From Sphingomonadaceae bacterium (GTDB taxonomy: Bacteria > Pseudomonadota > Alphaproteobacteria > Sphingomonadales > Sphingomonadaceae): DNA of 29,900 nucleotides. The stretch is taken from the NCBI GenBank assembly GCA_016742125.1, contig JACVCM010000034.1, positions 1-29,900 of the forward strand, written 5' to 3'. Position numbers and translations under genes: made by a program. The notes below the pieces were generated by a model. It did not search any database and had not been told where the DNA came from. It saw only the letters and a list, made by a program, of their open reading frames with translations. Positions 7,182 through 15,184 of the stretch are shown here, in pieces. Within the stretch, counting starts at the first letter, position 1, and each line of letters opens with the position of its first letter.

Positions 7182-8324
7182 TCAGGCGAAGCGGTCGTTG
7201 CGCTTCTGACTGGGTGCTTTTTCTATCTGGTGATGCAGCAGCCCATGCTGCTTTTGTGGCGTTTGCGGCATTTGCTGACGGGCCGACCCGTCCCTTTGAC
7301 CTGTCGTCATCGCGAAATCACCGACCTTCAGGCCGGACAGGCGGAGCTCTTCGATCAGACGCGGCTGCTCTGCGGCAATGACCCGCGCTGTCATGTCGCT
7401 TTCGGTGTCGATCCGGATATCGACATGATTTGCGTCGCGGATGAGCGAAATGTCGAGCTCTCCCAGATACGAAGGTATCAGCCGGAAGCTTAGCCTTCCG
7501 TCGGATGTGCTGCTCGCGGCGATGTCGTGTGCGAGGGTCTCTACCCAGTGTGTGTCCTGCGAAAGATCGAGCACTGGCGGTATTGCAATCTTTATCAGTG
7601 GAGCCGTCGCAGGGATGTCGGGCTGTCCCGGCAACTGGAATATCGCTGCCACCGGTTGCGAAAATATGGTGATGGCTGGCTCTTTTGGCATTGCGGATGG
7701 CAGTTGCCCGGCAGTTCCCACCGGGGTGGATGCCATGGGATCTGGAGAGGCAGGGTCGAACCCTTTTAAATCAAGATTAATGTCCGCAACGCTCACAGCG
7801 ACTGGCTGTTCGCGGCGGCTAGTCGGCACGGGCGGCTTTTCCGCGTTTGCGGTCGCATCCGTTGGCGGGACGCCCTCGGGAGGCAAGTGCATAGATGGGG
7901 GCAACTCAAGCGGCAGGCATTGTGTCGTTAGAAGCATGTTTTCCGATGACACTGGCCCGATGCCGGTCGTCAGCGACAGTTCGCAGTCTTCGGCCGATGG
8001 TCCGTCGGACGAGGGGCGTTGGGCGGACGATTTTGTCGTCGGCCTTGACGGAAAGCCTGGATCGACGGCGTCGCTTGCGATCGACTGGAATGTAGCCACC
8101 TGTTCGGGCAGCGGATGATACACCGCGTCGACGGCAATGGGTTCGACCGATAAATTTTTGCTAACGCCGGAACCGGAACCACCGGGCTCGATAGCCAATG
8201 CTTCGGGTTGCAATGAGATCTGTCCACTAGCCGCGTCGAGGACCGGCGCAAAAGAAGAAGCGTCGGACTCAGCGGACATAAATGCCGGAAGAGCGATGGG
8301 CAGAACGGTCGGCAAGACTATCAT
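7182..8324 (-). CDS. fliK: Flagellar hook-length control protein FliK
   Basis: A 380-residue protein of typical FliK layout. It has a long low-complexity, Pro/Ser/Asp-rich N-terminal part (about 260 residues) that acts as a molecular ruler, then a globular Flg_hook domain. The C-terminal block is 'GRLSFRLIPSYLGELDISLIRDANHVDIRIDTESDMTARVIAAEQPRLIEELRLSGLKV', which matches the family pattern (rL-x-P-x-x-LG-x-v-x-v-x-l...L-x-x-L-x-x-x-G). A glutamine-rich tail follows. FliK is exported and signals the switch at FlhB. It shares ATGA with fliJ. The variable N-terminus prevents recognition there, but context and the C-terminal domain are clear. Confidence 0.85.
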   Translation of the reverse strand: MIVLPTVLPIALPAFMSAESDASSFAPVLDAASGQISLQPEALAIEPGGSGSGVSKNLSVEPIAVDAVYHPLPEQVATFQSIASDAVDPGFPSRPTTKSSAQRPSSDGPSAEDCELSLTTGIGPVSSENMLLTTQCLPLELPPSMHLPPEGVPPTDATANAEKPPVPTSRREQPVAVSVADINLDLKGFDPASPDPMASTPVGTAGQLPSAMPKEPAITIFSQPVAAIFQLPGQPDIPATAPLIKIAIPPVLDLSQDTHWVETLAHDIAASSTSDGRLSFRLIPSYLGELDISLIRDANHVDIRIDTESDMTARVIAAEQPRLIEELRLSGLKVGDFAMTTGQRDGSARQQMPQTPQKQHGLLHHQIEKAPSQKRNDRFA

Positions 8325-8752
8325 GCGTCGACGCCCGTGAAATTGCGCGCCAGCTTGAAAAAGCGGACGGAATTCTGGCGTCGCTCCCGCTGCTGCCGAT
8401 CGAGTTTTTCTTTTGCCTCGACAAGCTTTTCGGCAATTTTTTCATTCTGCCGCGCCTTGACGAAAAGCCGGTGTTCGTGGTCGCACTGCGCGGTCAAGGA
8501 CGTCATTGATGCGGCGATGCCGGTCTGAGCGATATCCAGACGGACGAGCATTTCGCCCTTTGCCTGCATGGCGCTTCCGGGGAAATTTCCGCATGGGATC
8601 GCGGCGGCGGTACGAAGCGCGGCTATCCGTTCGCTGATGCTGGTCGCGTGCCGCAGGCTTGTCTTCGACTGACCCAGACGTTGTTCGGCCATCCGGCGGC
8701 CGACAGTCCGGATTTTGAGAATCCGCTTACGGCGCAGTGTGGCGCTACTCAT
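8321..8752 (-). CDS. fliJ: Flagellar export chaperone/ATPase stalk FliJ
   Basis: A 143-residue protein predicted to be almost wholly helical and charged, ending in a long coiled coil ('RLFVKARQNEKIAEKLVEAKEKLDRQQRERRQNSVRFF'). FliJ is the coiled-coil stalk that inserts into the FliI hexamer and links it to FlhA. Sequence conservation in this family is low. The call rests on size, coiled-coil form and position directly after fliI, with ATGA overlaps on both sides. It fits no other flagellar gene expected here. Confidence 0.75.
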   Translation of the reverse strand: MSSATLRRKRILKIRTVGRRMAEQRLGQSKTSLRHATSISERIAALRTAAAIPCGNFPGSAMQAKGEMLVRLDIAQTGIAASMTSLTAQCDHEHRLFVKARQNEKIAEKLVEAKEKLDRQQRERRQNSVRFFKLARNFTGVDA

Positions 8753-10080
8753 CGGCCAAATCCTTCGACCAACAGCTCATGCGATTCCGAAAATGCGCGC
8801 GTGCAGTCGCGGGGCTGACCGACAAAGTGAAGCATCTCTGCCCGACGTTCGATCGCCTCGTCGAGGATCGGATCGCTGCCTGCCGCATAAGCGCCCATCA
8901 AGACGAGATCGCGATTCTGCTCATGGCTCGACCACAGTTTCCGGAAATGGGCTGCGGCCGCCTGATGCATCGGGTCGACAATGTCTGGCATGAGGCGGGA
9001 CAATGATCGGCTAACATCAATCGCCGGAAAGATGCCGTTCTCCGCCATCTCCCGCGACAAAATGATATGTCCGTCAACGATGGCGCGTGCTGCATCGACG
9101 ACCGGGTCCTCAAGGTCGCCACCGTCGGCGAGCACGGTATAGATTGCGGTGATCGAGCCACCCGATGTCCGGTCGACTCCAACCCGCTCGACCAGCCCAG
9201 GGATGAGCGCGAGCGATGAAGGGGTGTAACCCTTCACCGTGGGCGGCTCACCTAGCGCCAATCCGATTTCGCGCTGCGCATGGGCGACTCGCGTCAGGCT
9301 GTCGATCAGCAGAAGGACCTTTTGGCCGGAAGCCGCGAAATGCTCTGCAATCGCTGTCGCCCGCATGGCGGCGCGCAAGCGAAGCAATGGCACCTCATCT
9401 GCGGCAACCGCAATCACGACGGTTTTGTCCGCAATATCCGGGGTGATTTTGCTCTCGACAAAGTCGGACACTTCCCGCGCGCGTTCGCCGATCAGCCCGA
9501 CGACGACAATGTCAGCGTCAACGCCCTGGAGCATTTGTCCCATAAGCACCGATTTGCCGACACCCGATCCCGCCACAATTGCTACCCGTTGCCCCTCACC
9601 GATCGTAAAAAGAGCATCTATTGCACGCACGCCAGTCGGAATCGGTTTAACCACACGACCTCTTTGGAGGGGGTTGGTTGCAGGGCCATGCAGCGGCCAG
9701 TGTCTATCGCATGCCGGTTCTGGCGCACCATCCAGGGGATCGCCCATAGGGCCGACAATCCGTCCGAGCAGAGCATTGCCGACCGCCACCCGGTCATGCC
9801 TTCCGGCAGGATAGACGGGCGCACCCGGCGCCAGCGAGCCCGAGTTGCCCAGTGCCTGCATGACTGCGCGGTCGCCACTAAAGCCAACCACCTCACCCTG
9901 TATAATATCTCCACAGTTGTTCCGGATACGCGCGGCGGTGCCGAGGGGATGCGGGAATCCGGATATTTCGAGATACTGGCCCTGATGCGCGGCGAGCATG
10001 CCCACACGAACCGGGCCGGGATCGAAACCATCGGCAAGGCGCGCGTGCGCTCCAATCGCATATGACAGGCGCGTCGTCAT
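8749..10080 (-). CDS. fliI: Flagellum-specific export ATPase FliI
   Basis: A 443-residue ATPase of the F1-beta-like family that energises flagellar protein export. The P-loop GSGVGKSV is at residues 171-178 and the Walker B stretch KVLLLIDS at about 254-261. 'GLIGERAREVSDFVE', 'YTVLADGGDLEDPVVDAARAIVDGHIILSR' and 'FPAIDVSRSLSRLMP' are the FliI/YscN/SctN signature blocks. The open frame runs 129 bases further upstream, but that extension is within fliH. Start 10080 (MTTRLSYAIG) gives normal length and the ATGA overlap with fliH. Confidence 0.96.
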   Translation of the reverse strand: MTTRLSYAIGAHARLADGFDPGPVRVGMLAAHQGQYLEISGFPHPLGTAARIRNNCGDIIQGEVVGFSGDRAVMQALGNSGSLAPGAPVYPAGRHDRVAVGNALLGRIVGPMGDPLDGAPEPACDRHWPLHGPATNPLQRGRVVKPIPTGVRAIDALFTIGEGQRVAIVAGSGVGKSVLMGQMLQGVDADIVVVGLIGERAREVSDFVESKITPDIADKTVVIAVAADEVPLLRLRAAMRATAIAEHFAASGQKVLLLIDSLTRVAHAQREIGLALGEPPTVKGYTPSSLALIPGLVERVGVDRTSGGSITAIYTVLADGGDLEDPVVDAARAIVDGHIILSREMAENGIFPAIDVSRSLSRLMPDIVDPMHQAAAAHFRKLWSSHEQNRDLVLMGAYAAGSDPILDEAIERRAEMLHFVGQPRDCTRAFSESHELLVEGFGR

Positions 10081-10637
10081 TGTGCGCCGCCTGAATGAGG
10101 CAGTAGCTGGTCGAGCCTCTGCAGGAGAAATGCCGGGCCGTGCTCCACCCATCCGGAGGAGCATTCGATACGGATTGCACCTCGTTCCAGCGCCGGGTCT
10201 GCTTTGCATGGTAGCGGCAGCGGTGCATCCGCCAACAAGGCAACGTCGTCGGGATGGAGACAGATTGTTCGCGCCTGATCTGCATCGACCAGAATTGCCA
10301 CTGCGCTCTCGATCTGTTTTGTGAGAAATAGCGGGTTACAAGATATTTCGCCCACGATGTCGTGGACGATTTTTCGGACAGTGTTGGCCAGTAGAAAAGC
10401 TATGTCGGGATTATCCTCCGCCCGTATCGCGTCCGCGCTTGCGATAAGACGGTGAAGCTGTTCGCGTTCAAGCGCAAAGGCGGTTTCCGCAAGCAACTGT
10501 CCGTCGGCAAAGCCCTGGTGATAACCTGCATCAACCGGATCTGGTGCAGCTGCCGCCGGCTGTCCGCGCCGCCGGGCTGTGAAAACGACGAGACTTACCG
10601 GGATGTCGGTCAGGGATATGGCTCTAATCTCAGACAT
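10077..10637 (-). CDS. fliH: Flagellar assembly protein FliH
   Basis: A 186-residue protein (start MSEIRAIS) in the normal place between fliG and fliI. FliH dimers hold FliI inactive and dock it to FliN. Visible parts are 'VDAGYHQGFADGQLLAETAFALEREQLHRLIA', the glycine-spaced helix and following coiled coil seen in FliH, and a C-terminal globular part ending 'GAIRIECSSGWVEHGPAFLLQRLDQLL'. The latter matches the FliH/SctL end (G-x-x-x-x-x-t-x-x-g-x-vD-x-s-x-x-x-q-x-x-x-L). Another in-frame ATG lies two codons upstream at 10643 (overlap 14 instead of 8 bases), and neither has a strong ribosome site. Sequence identity is weak; context carries much of the call. Confidence 0.8.
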   Translation of the reverse strand: MSEIRAISLTDIPVSLVVFTARRRGQPAAAAPDPVDAGYHQGFADGQLLAETAFALEREQLHRLIASADAIRAEDNPDIAFLLANTVRKIVHDIVGEISCNPLFLTKQIESAVAILVDADQARTICLHPDDVALLADAPLPLPCKADPALERGAIRIECSSGWVEHGPAFLLQRLDQLLPHSGGAQ

Positions 10638-11658
10638 AATCATTGCCCGCGTTCAGCATGATTTCGCCGGCCGCCGCCATCGACCTGGCGATAAGGGTGA
10701 CGGCCTTTTGGGCTTCCTCTATATCGGCCCGGCTGACCGGGCCCAGCTCTGCGATTTCGTCGCCGATTGTCTGAGCTGCGCGCGCGGATAGCGTGCCCAG
10801 CATCTTCCTTCCGAGATCGGCACTGGCACCCTTGATGGCCAGTGCCAGCTTCTCGGCGTCGACCATGCGGAGCACTGCGCCGAGCGCCTTTGCATCCAGC
10901 TGGCCGAGATCTTCAAAGACGAACATTCCCTCTTCAATGGCGTCGGCGAGCGCGCGATCCTTTTTTCGCATGGTTTTAAGGATATTCTCTGCCTGCGGTC
11001 GTGAGAGGCTGTTGACGATTTTGGCTACGTCATGTTCGCCGCCCATTTTTACCGCCGGCTCCTGCGTGAGCCGACCAAGATGGGCGGCCACAATTTCCTC
11101 GATATTGCGGATTGCGTCGGCTGGAATGTCGCCCAATGTTGCGGTCCGGATAAGCAGGTCGGCCTGCCTGGAACTGTCCAGCCCGGCGATCGCTAGGGCC
11201 GCCATCTGCGGCGCCAGCGCCGACAGCAATATGGCGGCAACCTGCGGATGTTCCTTTTCGATCAGTTCGGAAATGGCGTCTATGTCCATCCATTTCAGGA
11301 TGTCGAGATGCGCCAGATCTTGCCTTGGTGCAATTTCGGGCCAGATCGACCCTGCGCGCATTTCGCCCAAGGCATCCTGCATCATATTTTGTATGCGGTT
11401 TTCCGCGCCTACCGCCAGCGACGACAACGTCCGGTTTTTGCTGACGAACCTGTCAAGGGCAAGTTCGACATCCGCTTCGGTCGATGCTGAGGCCGAGAAC
11501 ATCGCTTTGCCGAGAGATTTTACATCGACCGGATCCAGATGCTGCAGGAGGGCAGAGGCGTCTGCGTCATCGAGCAGCATCAGCAGGATGGCAGCGCATC
11601 GGTCTCCATCAATGGCTGGGGACGGAACGACAGGATCGTTAAGGACGGGGTCATTCAT
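10630..11658 (-). CDS. fliG: Flagellar motor switch protein FliG
   Basis: A 342-residue rotor protein that couples the stators to the MS-ring. The EHPQ motif (EHPQVAAILLSALAPQ) in the middle domain is diagnostic. The C-terminal torque domain includes 'EEGMFVFEDLGQLDAKALGAVLRMVDAEKLALAIKGAS', the conserved charged helix (FexlxxLddraiqxlLrevdxxxLaxALKga). Length is normal. The ATG at 11658 is preferred over one 3 bases upstream because AGGA is then 7 bases away. This start overlaps fliF by 8 bases. Confidence 0.95.
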   Translation of the reverse strand: MNDPVLNDPVVPSPAIDGDRCAAILLMLLDDADASALLQHLDPVDVKSLGKAMFSASASTEADVELALDRFVSKNRTLSSLAVGAENRIQNMMQDALGEMRAGSIWPEIAPRQDLAHLDILKWMDIDAISELIEKEHPQVAAILLSALAPQMAALAIAGLDSSRQADLLIRTATLGDIPADAIRNIEEIVAAHLGRLTQEPAVKMGGEHDVAKIVNSLSRPQAENILKTMRKKDRALADAIEEGMFVFEDLGQLDAKALGAVLRMVDAEKLALAIKGASADLGRKMLGTLSARAAQTIGDEIAELGPVSRADIEEAQKAVTLIARSMAAAGEIMLNAGNDYV

Positions 11659-13300
11659 CATCCGGTCCTGCCATCATCCGGCGGACGATGAGCGCCGCGC
11701 GTTCGGGGTCCTGACGGATGAAAGAACGGACGAGATTGGCGCGCGCCTCATAGCTGGGGGCGGCTTCGATCATGTCGATTGTAATCGCTCCGCTGCTTCC
11801 CGCACCGGAGGTTGCGGCCAGCAGTTGCCGCTCGATTTCGCCTCTTTGGTGCGTTGAGGCGGCGCGATTTTTGGCCGCCTTCATCAGCGGACGACCAACA
11901 AGAACAAAAGCAAGAAGGGCGAGAAGCGCCGCGCCGACCTGTTGAACCAGTGGCATGAACCAGGGCTGGTTCCAGAAGGATAGCGGCTGCTCGGCTTTCT
12001 CGGCGAATGGGCGCGCCGAGATCGCAACGATATCGCCGCGTTCAGCGTTGAAGCCGATCGCACCCTTCACCAGATTTTCAATCGCCGTGACATCCGTAGC
12101 GGAACGGTTCTTGGTTCCCGCCATATCCTTGAGCGCAACGGCCACCGACAGTCGGCGCAACCTGCCCTGCGGCGAATGTGTGACGGCAATTTCGCGGCCG
12201 ACATCGAAGTTTCGGGTGTAGGTTTCCTCGCTCTGGCTTTGCGTACCGGTTGACTGCTGAAGGGCGGAGGTCGGAGTCTTGCTCAACTGGCTGGCGGGCG
12301 GTGGCTGGTTGGACAATGCGCCGGGTATACCTGCGGTGTCGGGGGCAGCCTGGCTATTGATGCTTTTATTGCCCTCTTCGCTCCGGAGTGCACCGTCGTT
12401 TTCGGGATAGGTTTCGCGTGTCGACTGGCTTTCTGTTAAATCGATATCTGCATGCACCTCGACCGAGAAGTTATCCGGTCCAGCAATGGGGGTCAGCAGG
12501 GCGGTGACCGCTTGGCGGTAACGCTCCTCCATCTGCAGCTGCAGCTGAAACATACGGTCGTCCGGGCTGGCCTGATCAGATGAAAGTAGCGCTCCGCTCT
12601 GGTCGACAACCGAGACTGCATCGGCCGCGAGATTGGGCACGGAGGAGGCGACCAGATGCCGGATGGCTCGGACTTGCGCGTCCGAGAGGCTGCGGCCCTG
12701 TTGCAGCGTCAGCATCACCGACGCCGCAGGTTCGCGTGCTTCGCGGACGAACACGCTGGGCACCGGAGTCGCGAGGTGTACACGCGCGGTCTTGACCGAA
12801 TCGATGGCCTCGATCGTGCGCGCCAGATCGGCCTCGCGCGCACCGCGTAGTGTTTCGCCCTCGACCGCCCGGCTCGAACCCATGGGTAACGAGGCAATGA
12901 CAGCGTCGCCGTTCGGTTGCGCCTTGGGCAGACCTTGCCCTGCCAGCAGCATTCTTGCTTCATGCACTTTGCCCGCATCGACCGAAATGGCCCCGCTGCC
13001 CGCGTCCAGCGTATAGCCGATTCCCGATGCGGTCAGCGCGTCAGCGATCGCTGCCTTGTCCGCCTCAGCCAGGCCTTGGAACAACGGGGCCTGCGCCGGT
13101 GCGCTGAGCATGAAGTAGGTAATCGCTGCTAACCCCAGCGCGCCGCCCAGGGCGAGTGCAGGCAGCGCCTTTCGCACCGCCGGCTGGCTGACAATATCGC
13201 GCATGGACCCAAGGCCGAGGGGGGAGCCTGATTGGGTGGCGCGCGCGATCTGGGTACCAGCCAGCGGTGCTTCGGGGGGGAGGATCTGCTGTTCGGCCAT
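11651..13300 (-). CDS. fliF: Flagellar MS-ring protein FliF
   Basis: A 549-residue inner-membrane ring protein, normal length. Two membrane helices are visible: residues 46-66 (ALPALALGGALGLAAITYFM) and about 445-465 (FMPLVQQVGAALLALLAFVLVG). The YscJ/FliF periplasmic domain contains 'LFQGLAEADKAAIADALTASGIGYTL' and 'GETLRGAREADLARTIEAIDSVKTARVHLATP', both strong family markers. The cytoplasmic tail after helix 2 binds FliG. Five bases separate it from fliE. It is the first large gene of the operon. Confidence 0.96.
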   Translation of the reverse strand: MAEQQILPPEAPLAGTQIARATQSGSPLGLGSMRDIVSQPAVRKALPALALGGALGLAAITYFMLSAPAQAPLFQGLAEADKAAIADALTASGIGYTLDAGSGAISVDAGKVHEARMLLAGQGLPKAQPNGDAVIASLPMGSSRAVEGETLRGAREADLARTIEAIDSVKTARVHLATPVPSVFVREAREPAASVMLTLQQGRSLSDAQVRAIRHLVASSVPNLAADAVSVVDQSGALLSSDQASPDDRMFQLQLQMEERYRQAVTALLTPIAGPDNFSVEVHADIDLTESQSTRETYPENDGALRSEEGNKSINSQAAPDTAGIPGALSNQPPPASQLSKTPTSALQQSTGTQSQSEETYTRNFDVGREIAVTHSPQGRLRRLSVAVALKDMAGTKNRSATDVTAIENLVKGAIGFNAERGDIVAISARPFAEKAEQPLSFWNQPWFMPLVQQVGAALLALLAFVLVGRPLMKAAKNRAASTHQRGEIERQLLAATSGAGSSGAITIDMIEAAPSYEARANLVRSFIRQDPERAALIVRRMMAGPDDE

Positions 13301-13305
13301 CTACA

Positions 13306-13641
13306 TCACACCGGCATGTTCATGATGTCACGATAGGCGGAGAGCAGTTTGTTGCGGACCTGAAGCGTCGCTTCAAAGCCGATCGAAGCCTTTTGCCGCT
13401 CGACCATGACGGTTACGATATCATGCGTGTCGCCACGTTCATAAGCGGCAGATAGTTCAGTGGCCTTGCCCTGCTGTGCGTTCACCGCGTGCAGTGCGTC
13501 GCTTATTGTCTGTGCGAACGGCGTTGCGGTGACGGTGCTGTCGGTGTCCAGCCCACGGCCGGCAGCGCGTTGCAGCGCACCGTTCTGGTTCAATATCTGC
13601 GTGCGCATTTGCAGTAACCGGCTCTGATCGATGGTCGACAT
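13306..13641 (-). CDS. fliE: Flagellar hook-basal body protein FliE
   Basis: A 111-residue protein that links the MS-ring to the rod. The C-terminal half 'YERGDTHDIVTVMVERQKASIGFEATLQVRNKLLSAYRDIMNMPV' is the conserved FliE block (G-x-x-x-x-x-x-x-v-m-x-a-x-x-kA-x-xs-f-x-x-x-x-x-vRnKlv-x-AY-x-eimrm-x-v). It is the first gene of the operon. Translation starts about 30 bases after the start point expected from the sigma-54 promoter upstream. Confidence 0.94.
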   Translation of the reverse strand: MSTIDQSRLLQMRTQILNQNGALQRAAGRGLDTDSTVTATPFAQTISDALHAVNAQQGKATELSAAYERGDTHDIVTVMVERQKASIGFEATLQVRNKLLSAYRDIMNMPV

Positions 13642-13683
13642 CTGCTTTGGTCCGAAGGCGGGATTGCCTTTGCACTACCAACA

Positions 13684-13698
13684 GCAATACCCGTGCCA
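13684..13698 (-). promoter_or_regulatory. Sigma-54 (RpoN) -24/-12 promoter of the fliE-fliS operon
   Basis: On the minus strand the sequence reads TGGCACGGGTATTGCT, an exact fit to the RpoN consensus TGGCACG-N4-TTGCW. The expected start point is near base 13672, about 30 bases before the fliE ATG. Sigma-54 control of early/middle flagellar operons with a FlbD/FleQ-type activator is standard in alphaproteobacteria. Confidence 0.9.
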
Positions 13699-13711
13699 GT
13701 TCGCCCGGAAG

Positions 13712-13725
13712 CCCTGATTTCAGGG
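13712..13725. promoter_or_regulatory. Small perfect inverted repeat between the two flagellar promoters (candidate activator site)
   Basis: CCCTGA-TT-TCAGGG, a 6+6 bp palindrome with a two-base centre. It lies 14 bases upstream of the sigma-54 -24 element and about 50 bases upstream of the sigma-28-like promoter. Position and symmetry suit a dimeric regulator. No known factor is assigned. Confidence 0.35.
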
Positions 13726-13776
13726 GGATTTGCAATGCGGGTGGCCGACACTGCCAATAATCCGACAGCCTCTGGT

Positions 13777-13803
13777 TAAAGCCGCGACCGCAATTGCCGT
13801 TTC
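13777..13803 (+). promoter_or_regulatory. Sigma-28 (FliA)-type promoter of the flagellin gene
   Basis: TAAAGCCG, then 11 bases, then GCCGTTTC. This matches the FliA layout TAAA-N15-GCCGATAA in the -35, spacing and the GCCG of the -10. The last four bases deviate. It ends 66 bases before the flagellin ATG, leaving a short leader with AAGGA 9 bases before the start. Confidence 0.65.
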
Positions 13804-13869
13804 CGCTGTCTGTGGCTGCTCACCAAATCCGGGCCGCCCGATTTCGAGAGACTGCAAAGGACTTCAGAC

Positions 13870-14682
13870 ATGACAGCAATCAACACCAATGTGAGCGCGC
13901 TGCGCGCCCAGAACGCGTCGCGCATGGCGAACAACGCACTTGGCACAGCGATGGAGCGCCTGTCGAGCGGCAAGCGGATCAACGCCGCGAAAGACGATGC
14001 CGCCGGCCTTGCCATTGCCACACGCATGGACGCCAAGGTGCGCGGCCTCAACCAGGCGGTCCGTAACGCCAATGACGGCATAAGCCTAGCACAGACCGCC
14101 GAGGGCGCGATGGGAGAGATTTCGAACATCCTCGTGCGCATGCGCGAACTTGCCGTCCAATCAGCGAACGGCACGTCCGCCGCTTCGGACAGAACTGCAA
14201 TCGATGCCGAAGCCGATGCCCTGGTGGCACAGATCGGCGATATCGCTTCGCGCACCGACTTCAATGGCACCACGCTGATCGACACGGCCAAGACCATCAG
14301 CATCCAGACGGGCGTGGAAAGTGGCGAAACTGTCGACATTGCACTTGTTGCGATGACTGCTGCGGGGCTGGGCGTCGGCGCGGTGGACCTCTCGACTGCC
14401 ACAGGCGCCGGTACTGCGTTGAACCTTCTCGACACCGCGATCGACACTGTGGCGACTCAGCGCGCCAATATCGGTGCGGTGCAAAACCGTCTGGAGGCGA
14501 CCGTCAACAATCTGACATCGACCGCCACCAATTTGACAGAATCCAAATCGCGGATCGAGGATGCTGACTTCTCGGCTGAATCGACCAAGCTCGCATCAGC
14601 GCAAATCTTGAGTCAGGCCTCCACTGCGATGCTCGCGCAAGCCAATCAGAGCCAGCAGGGCGTGCTTAACCTGCTCCGTTAA
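13870..14682 (+). CDS. fliC: Flagellin
   Basis: A 270-residue flagellin, the filament subunit. The N-terminal D0/D1 part 'INTNVSALRAQNASRMANNALGTAMERLSSGKRINAAKDDAAGLAIA' and the C-terminal part 'ESKSRIEDADFSAESTKLASAQILSQASTAMLAQANQSQQGVLNLLR' are highly conserved flagellin blocks. The central variable domain is reduced to a short stretch, so this is a minimal D0/D1-type flagellin, common in alphaproteobacteria. There is no signal peptide, as expected for export through the flagellar channel. It is transcribed divergently from fliE from its own sigma-28-type promoter and closed by a hairpin terminator. Confidence 0.96.
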   Translation: MTAINTNVSALRAQNASRMANNALGTAMERLSSGKRINAAKDDAAGLAIATRMDAKVRGLNQAVRNANDGISLAQTAEGAMGEISNILVRMRELAVQSANGTSAASDRTAIDAEADALVAQIGDIASRTDFNGTTLIDTAKTISIQTGVESGETVDIALVAMTAAGLGVGAVDLSTATGAGTALNLLDTAIDTVATQRANIGAVQNRLEATVNNLTSTATNLTESKSRIEDADFSAESTKLASAQILSQASTAMLAQANQSQQGVLNLLR

Positions 14683-14712
14683 CGCCCGCTCCAAAAAGGT
14701 GACAGCAAGCTG

Positions 14713-14739
14713 ACACCCCGGCGGCCATCGTCGGGGTGT
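14713..14739 (+). terminator. Intrinsic terminator of the flagellin gene
   Basis: ACACCCCG and CGGGGTGT form an 8-bp GC-rich stem around an 11-base loop, about 30 bases after the flagellin stop. The T-run after it is short (TTTG), so it is a modest intrinsic terminator. Confidence 0.7.
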
Positions 14740-14760
14740 TTGCCTATGGGCAAAGTTCGC

Positions 14761-14789
14761 TTGAAACCCGCGTCCCACATGGCTATGCG
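14761..14789 (+). promoter_or_regulatory. Probable sigma-70 promoter of tRNA-Thr
   Basis: TTGAAA, a 17-base spacer and TATGCG lie 36 bases before the mature tRNA. Spacing is ideal and the -35 is a 4-of-6 match, while the -10 is only moderate. Confidence 0.45.
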
Positions 14790-14825
14790 CGCCGGACGGC
14801 AGTCCTGTATCAGATGGGCGCCGGC

Positions 14826-14901
14826 GCCGCTTTAGCTCAGTTGGTAGAGCATCGCATTCGTAATGCGGGGGTCACGTGTTCGAGTCACGTAAGCGGCACC
14901 A
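14826..14901 (+). tRNA. tRNA-Thr (anticodon CGT)
   Basis: A full 76-base cloverleaf. The acceptor stem is GCCGCTT/AAGCGGC. The D arm is GCTC...GAGC. The anticodon stem is TCGCA/TGCGG, with loop TTCGTAA giving anticodon CGT (reads ACG, threonine). The variable loop has five bases. The T arm is ACGTG-TTCGAGT-CACGT, and the discriminator is A with an encoded CCA. All stems pair apart from one G-T wobble at the top of the anticodon stem. It stands alone between flagellin and the fimbrial locus. Confidence 0.96.
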
Positions 14902-14986
14902 TCATTTTCCCGAATCACAACCATCGCCGAATCGTCGAATTACCGGTCGTACTGCGGTCGGAAATTTGCCCAAATATACGTAATGT

Positions 14987-15002
14987 ATAACTTTTGGTTA
15001 GG
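14987..15002. promoter_or_regulatory. CtrA-box-like sequence, imperfect
   Basis: ATAACTTTTGGTTAGG resembles the perfect box 200 bases downstream (TTAACTTTTCGTTAAC), differing at four positions. It has the TTAA-N7-TTAA spacing with one mismatch in each half. It is weak on its own and is listed because of the second site. Confidence 0.3.
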
Positions 15003-15030
15003 TTTCGGCTGACCAGATGTCCCGAAACTG

Positions 15031-15171
15031 CACGTAACACCGTGTAACGAAGCCTCTGTTACGCCAAAACTGGCGAAATGTAACATATAAAATCATTTAT
15101 TATCAGTGTATTGGTTGATTCAACCGTTTGCAGCTGTTTCAAGCCGTAACACTTTATACCTAGAAATCTAG
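15031..15171. promoter_or_regulatory. AT-rich intergenic control region with clustered palindromes and GTAAC repeats
   Basis: The region 14902-15302 has no gene and is clearly more AT-rich than its surroundings. It holds GTAAC at 15034, 15044, 15080 and 15146, with the inverse GTTAC at 15058. The first two are exactly 10 bp apart. It also holds three perfect inverted repeats: CGCCA-AAAC-TGGCG (15062-15075), GGTTGA-T-TCAACC (15113-15125) and CTAGA-AA-TCTAG (15160-15171). This density is typical of a regulated promoter, presumably that of the fimbrial locus. No convincing -35/-10 pair could be fixed. Confidence 0.5.
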
Positions 15172-15184
15172 AACTTAGGATGTA

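Noticed and set aside
7182..8324. FliK N-terminal region as a separate proline/serine-rich surface protein
   Set aside because: It is continuous in frame with the Flg_hook domain, and low complexity in this region is normal for FliK.
13776..14447. 223-codon minus-strand open frame opposite flagellin
   Set aside because: Mirror of the conserved, highly codon-biased flagellin gene; Ala/Ser-rich, no ribosome site.
14736..14990. 84-codon open frame running through the tRNA-Thr gene
   Set aside because: It covers the tRNA promoter and the complete tRNA, has no ribosome site and no recognisable protein features.
15031..15171. CRISPR array, suggested by repeated short motifs
   Set aside because: The repeats are 5 bases long with irregular spacing and mixed orientation; there are no 20-40 base direct repeats and no cas genes.
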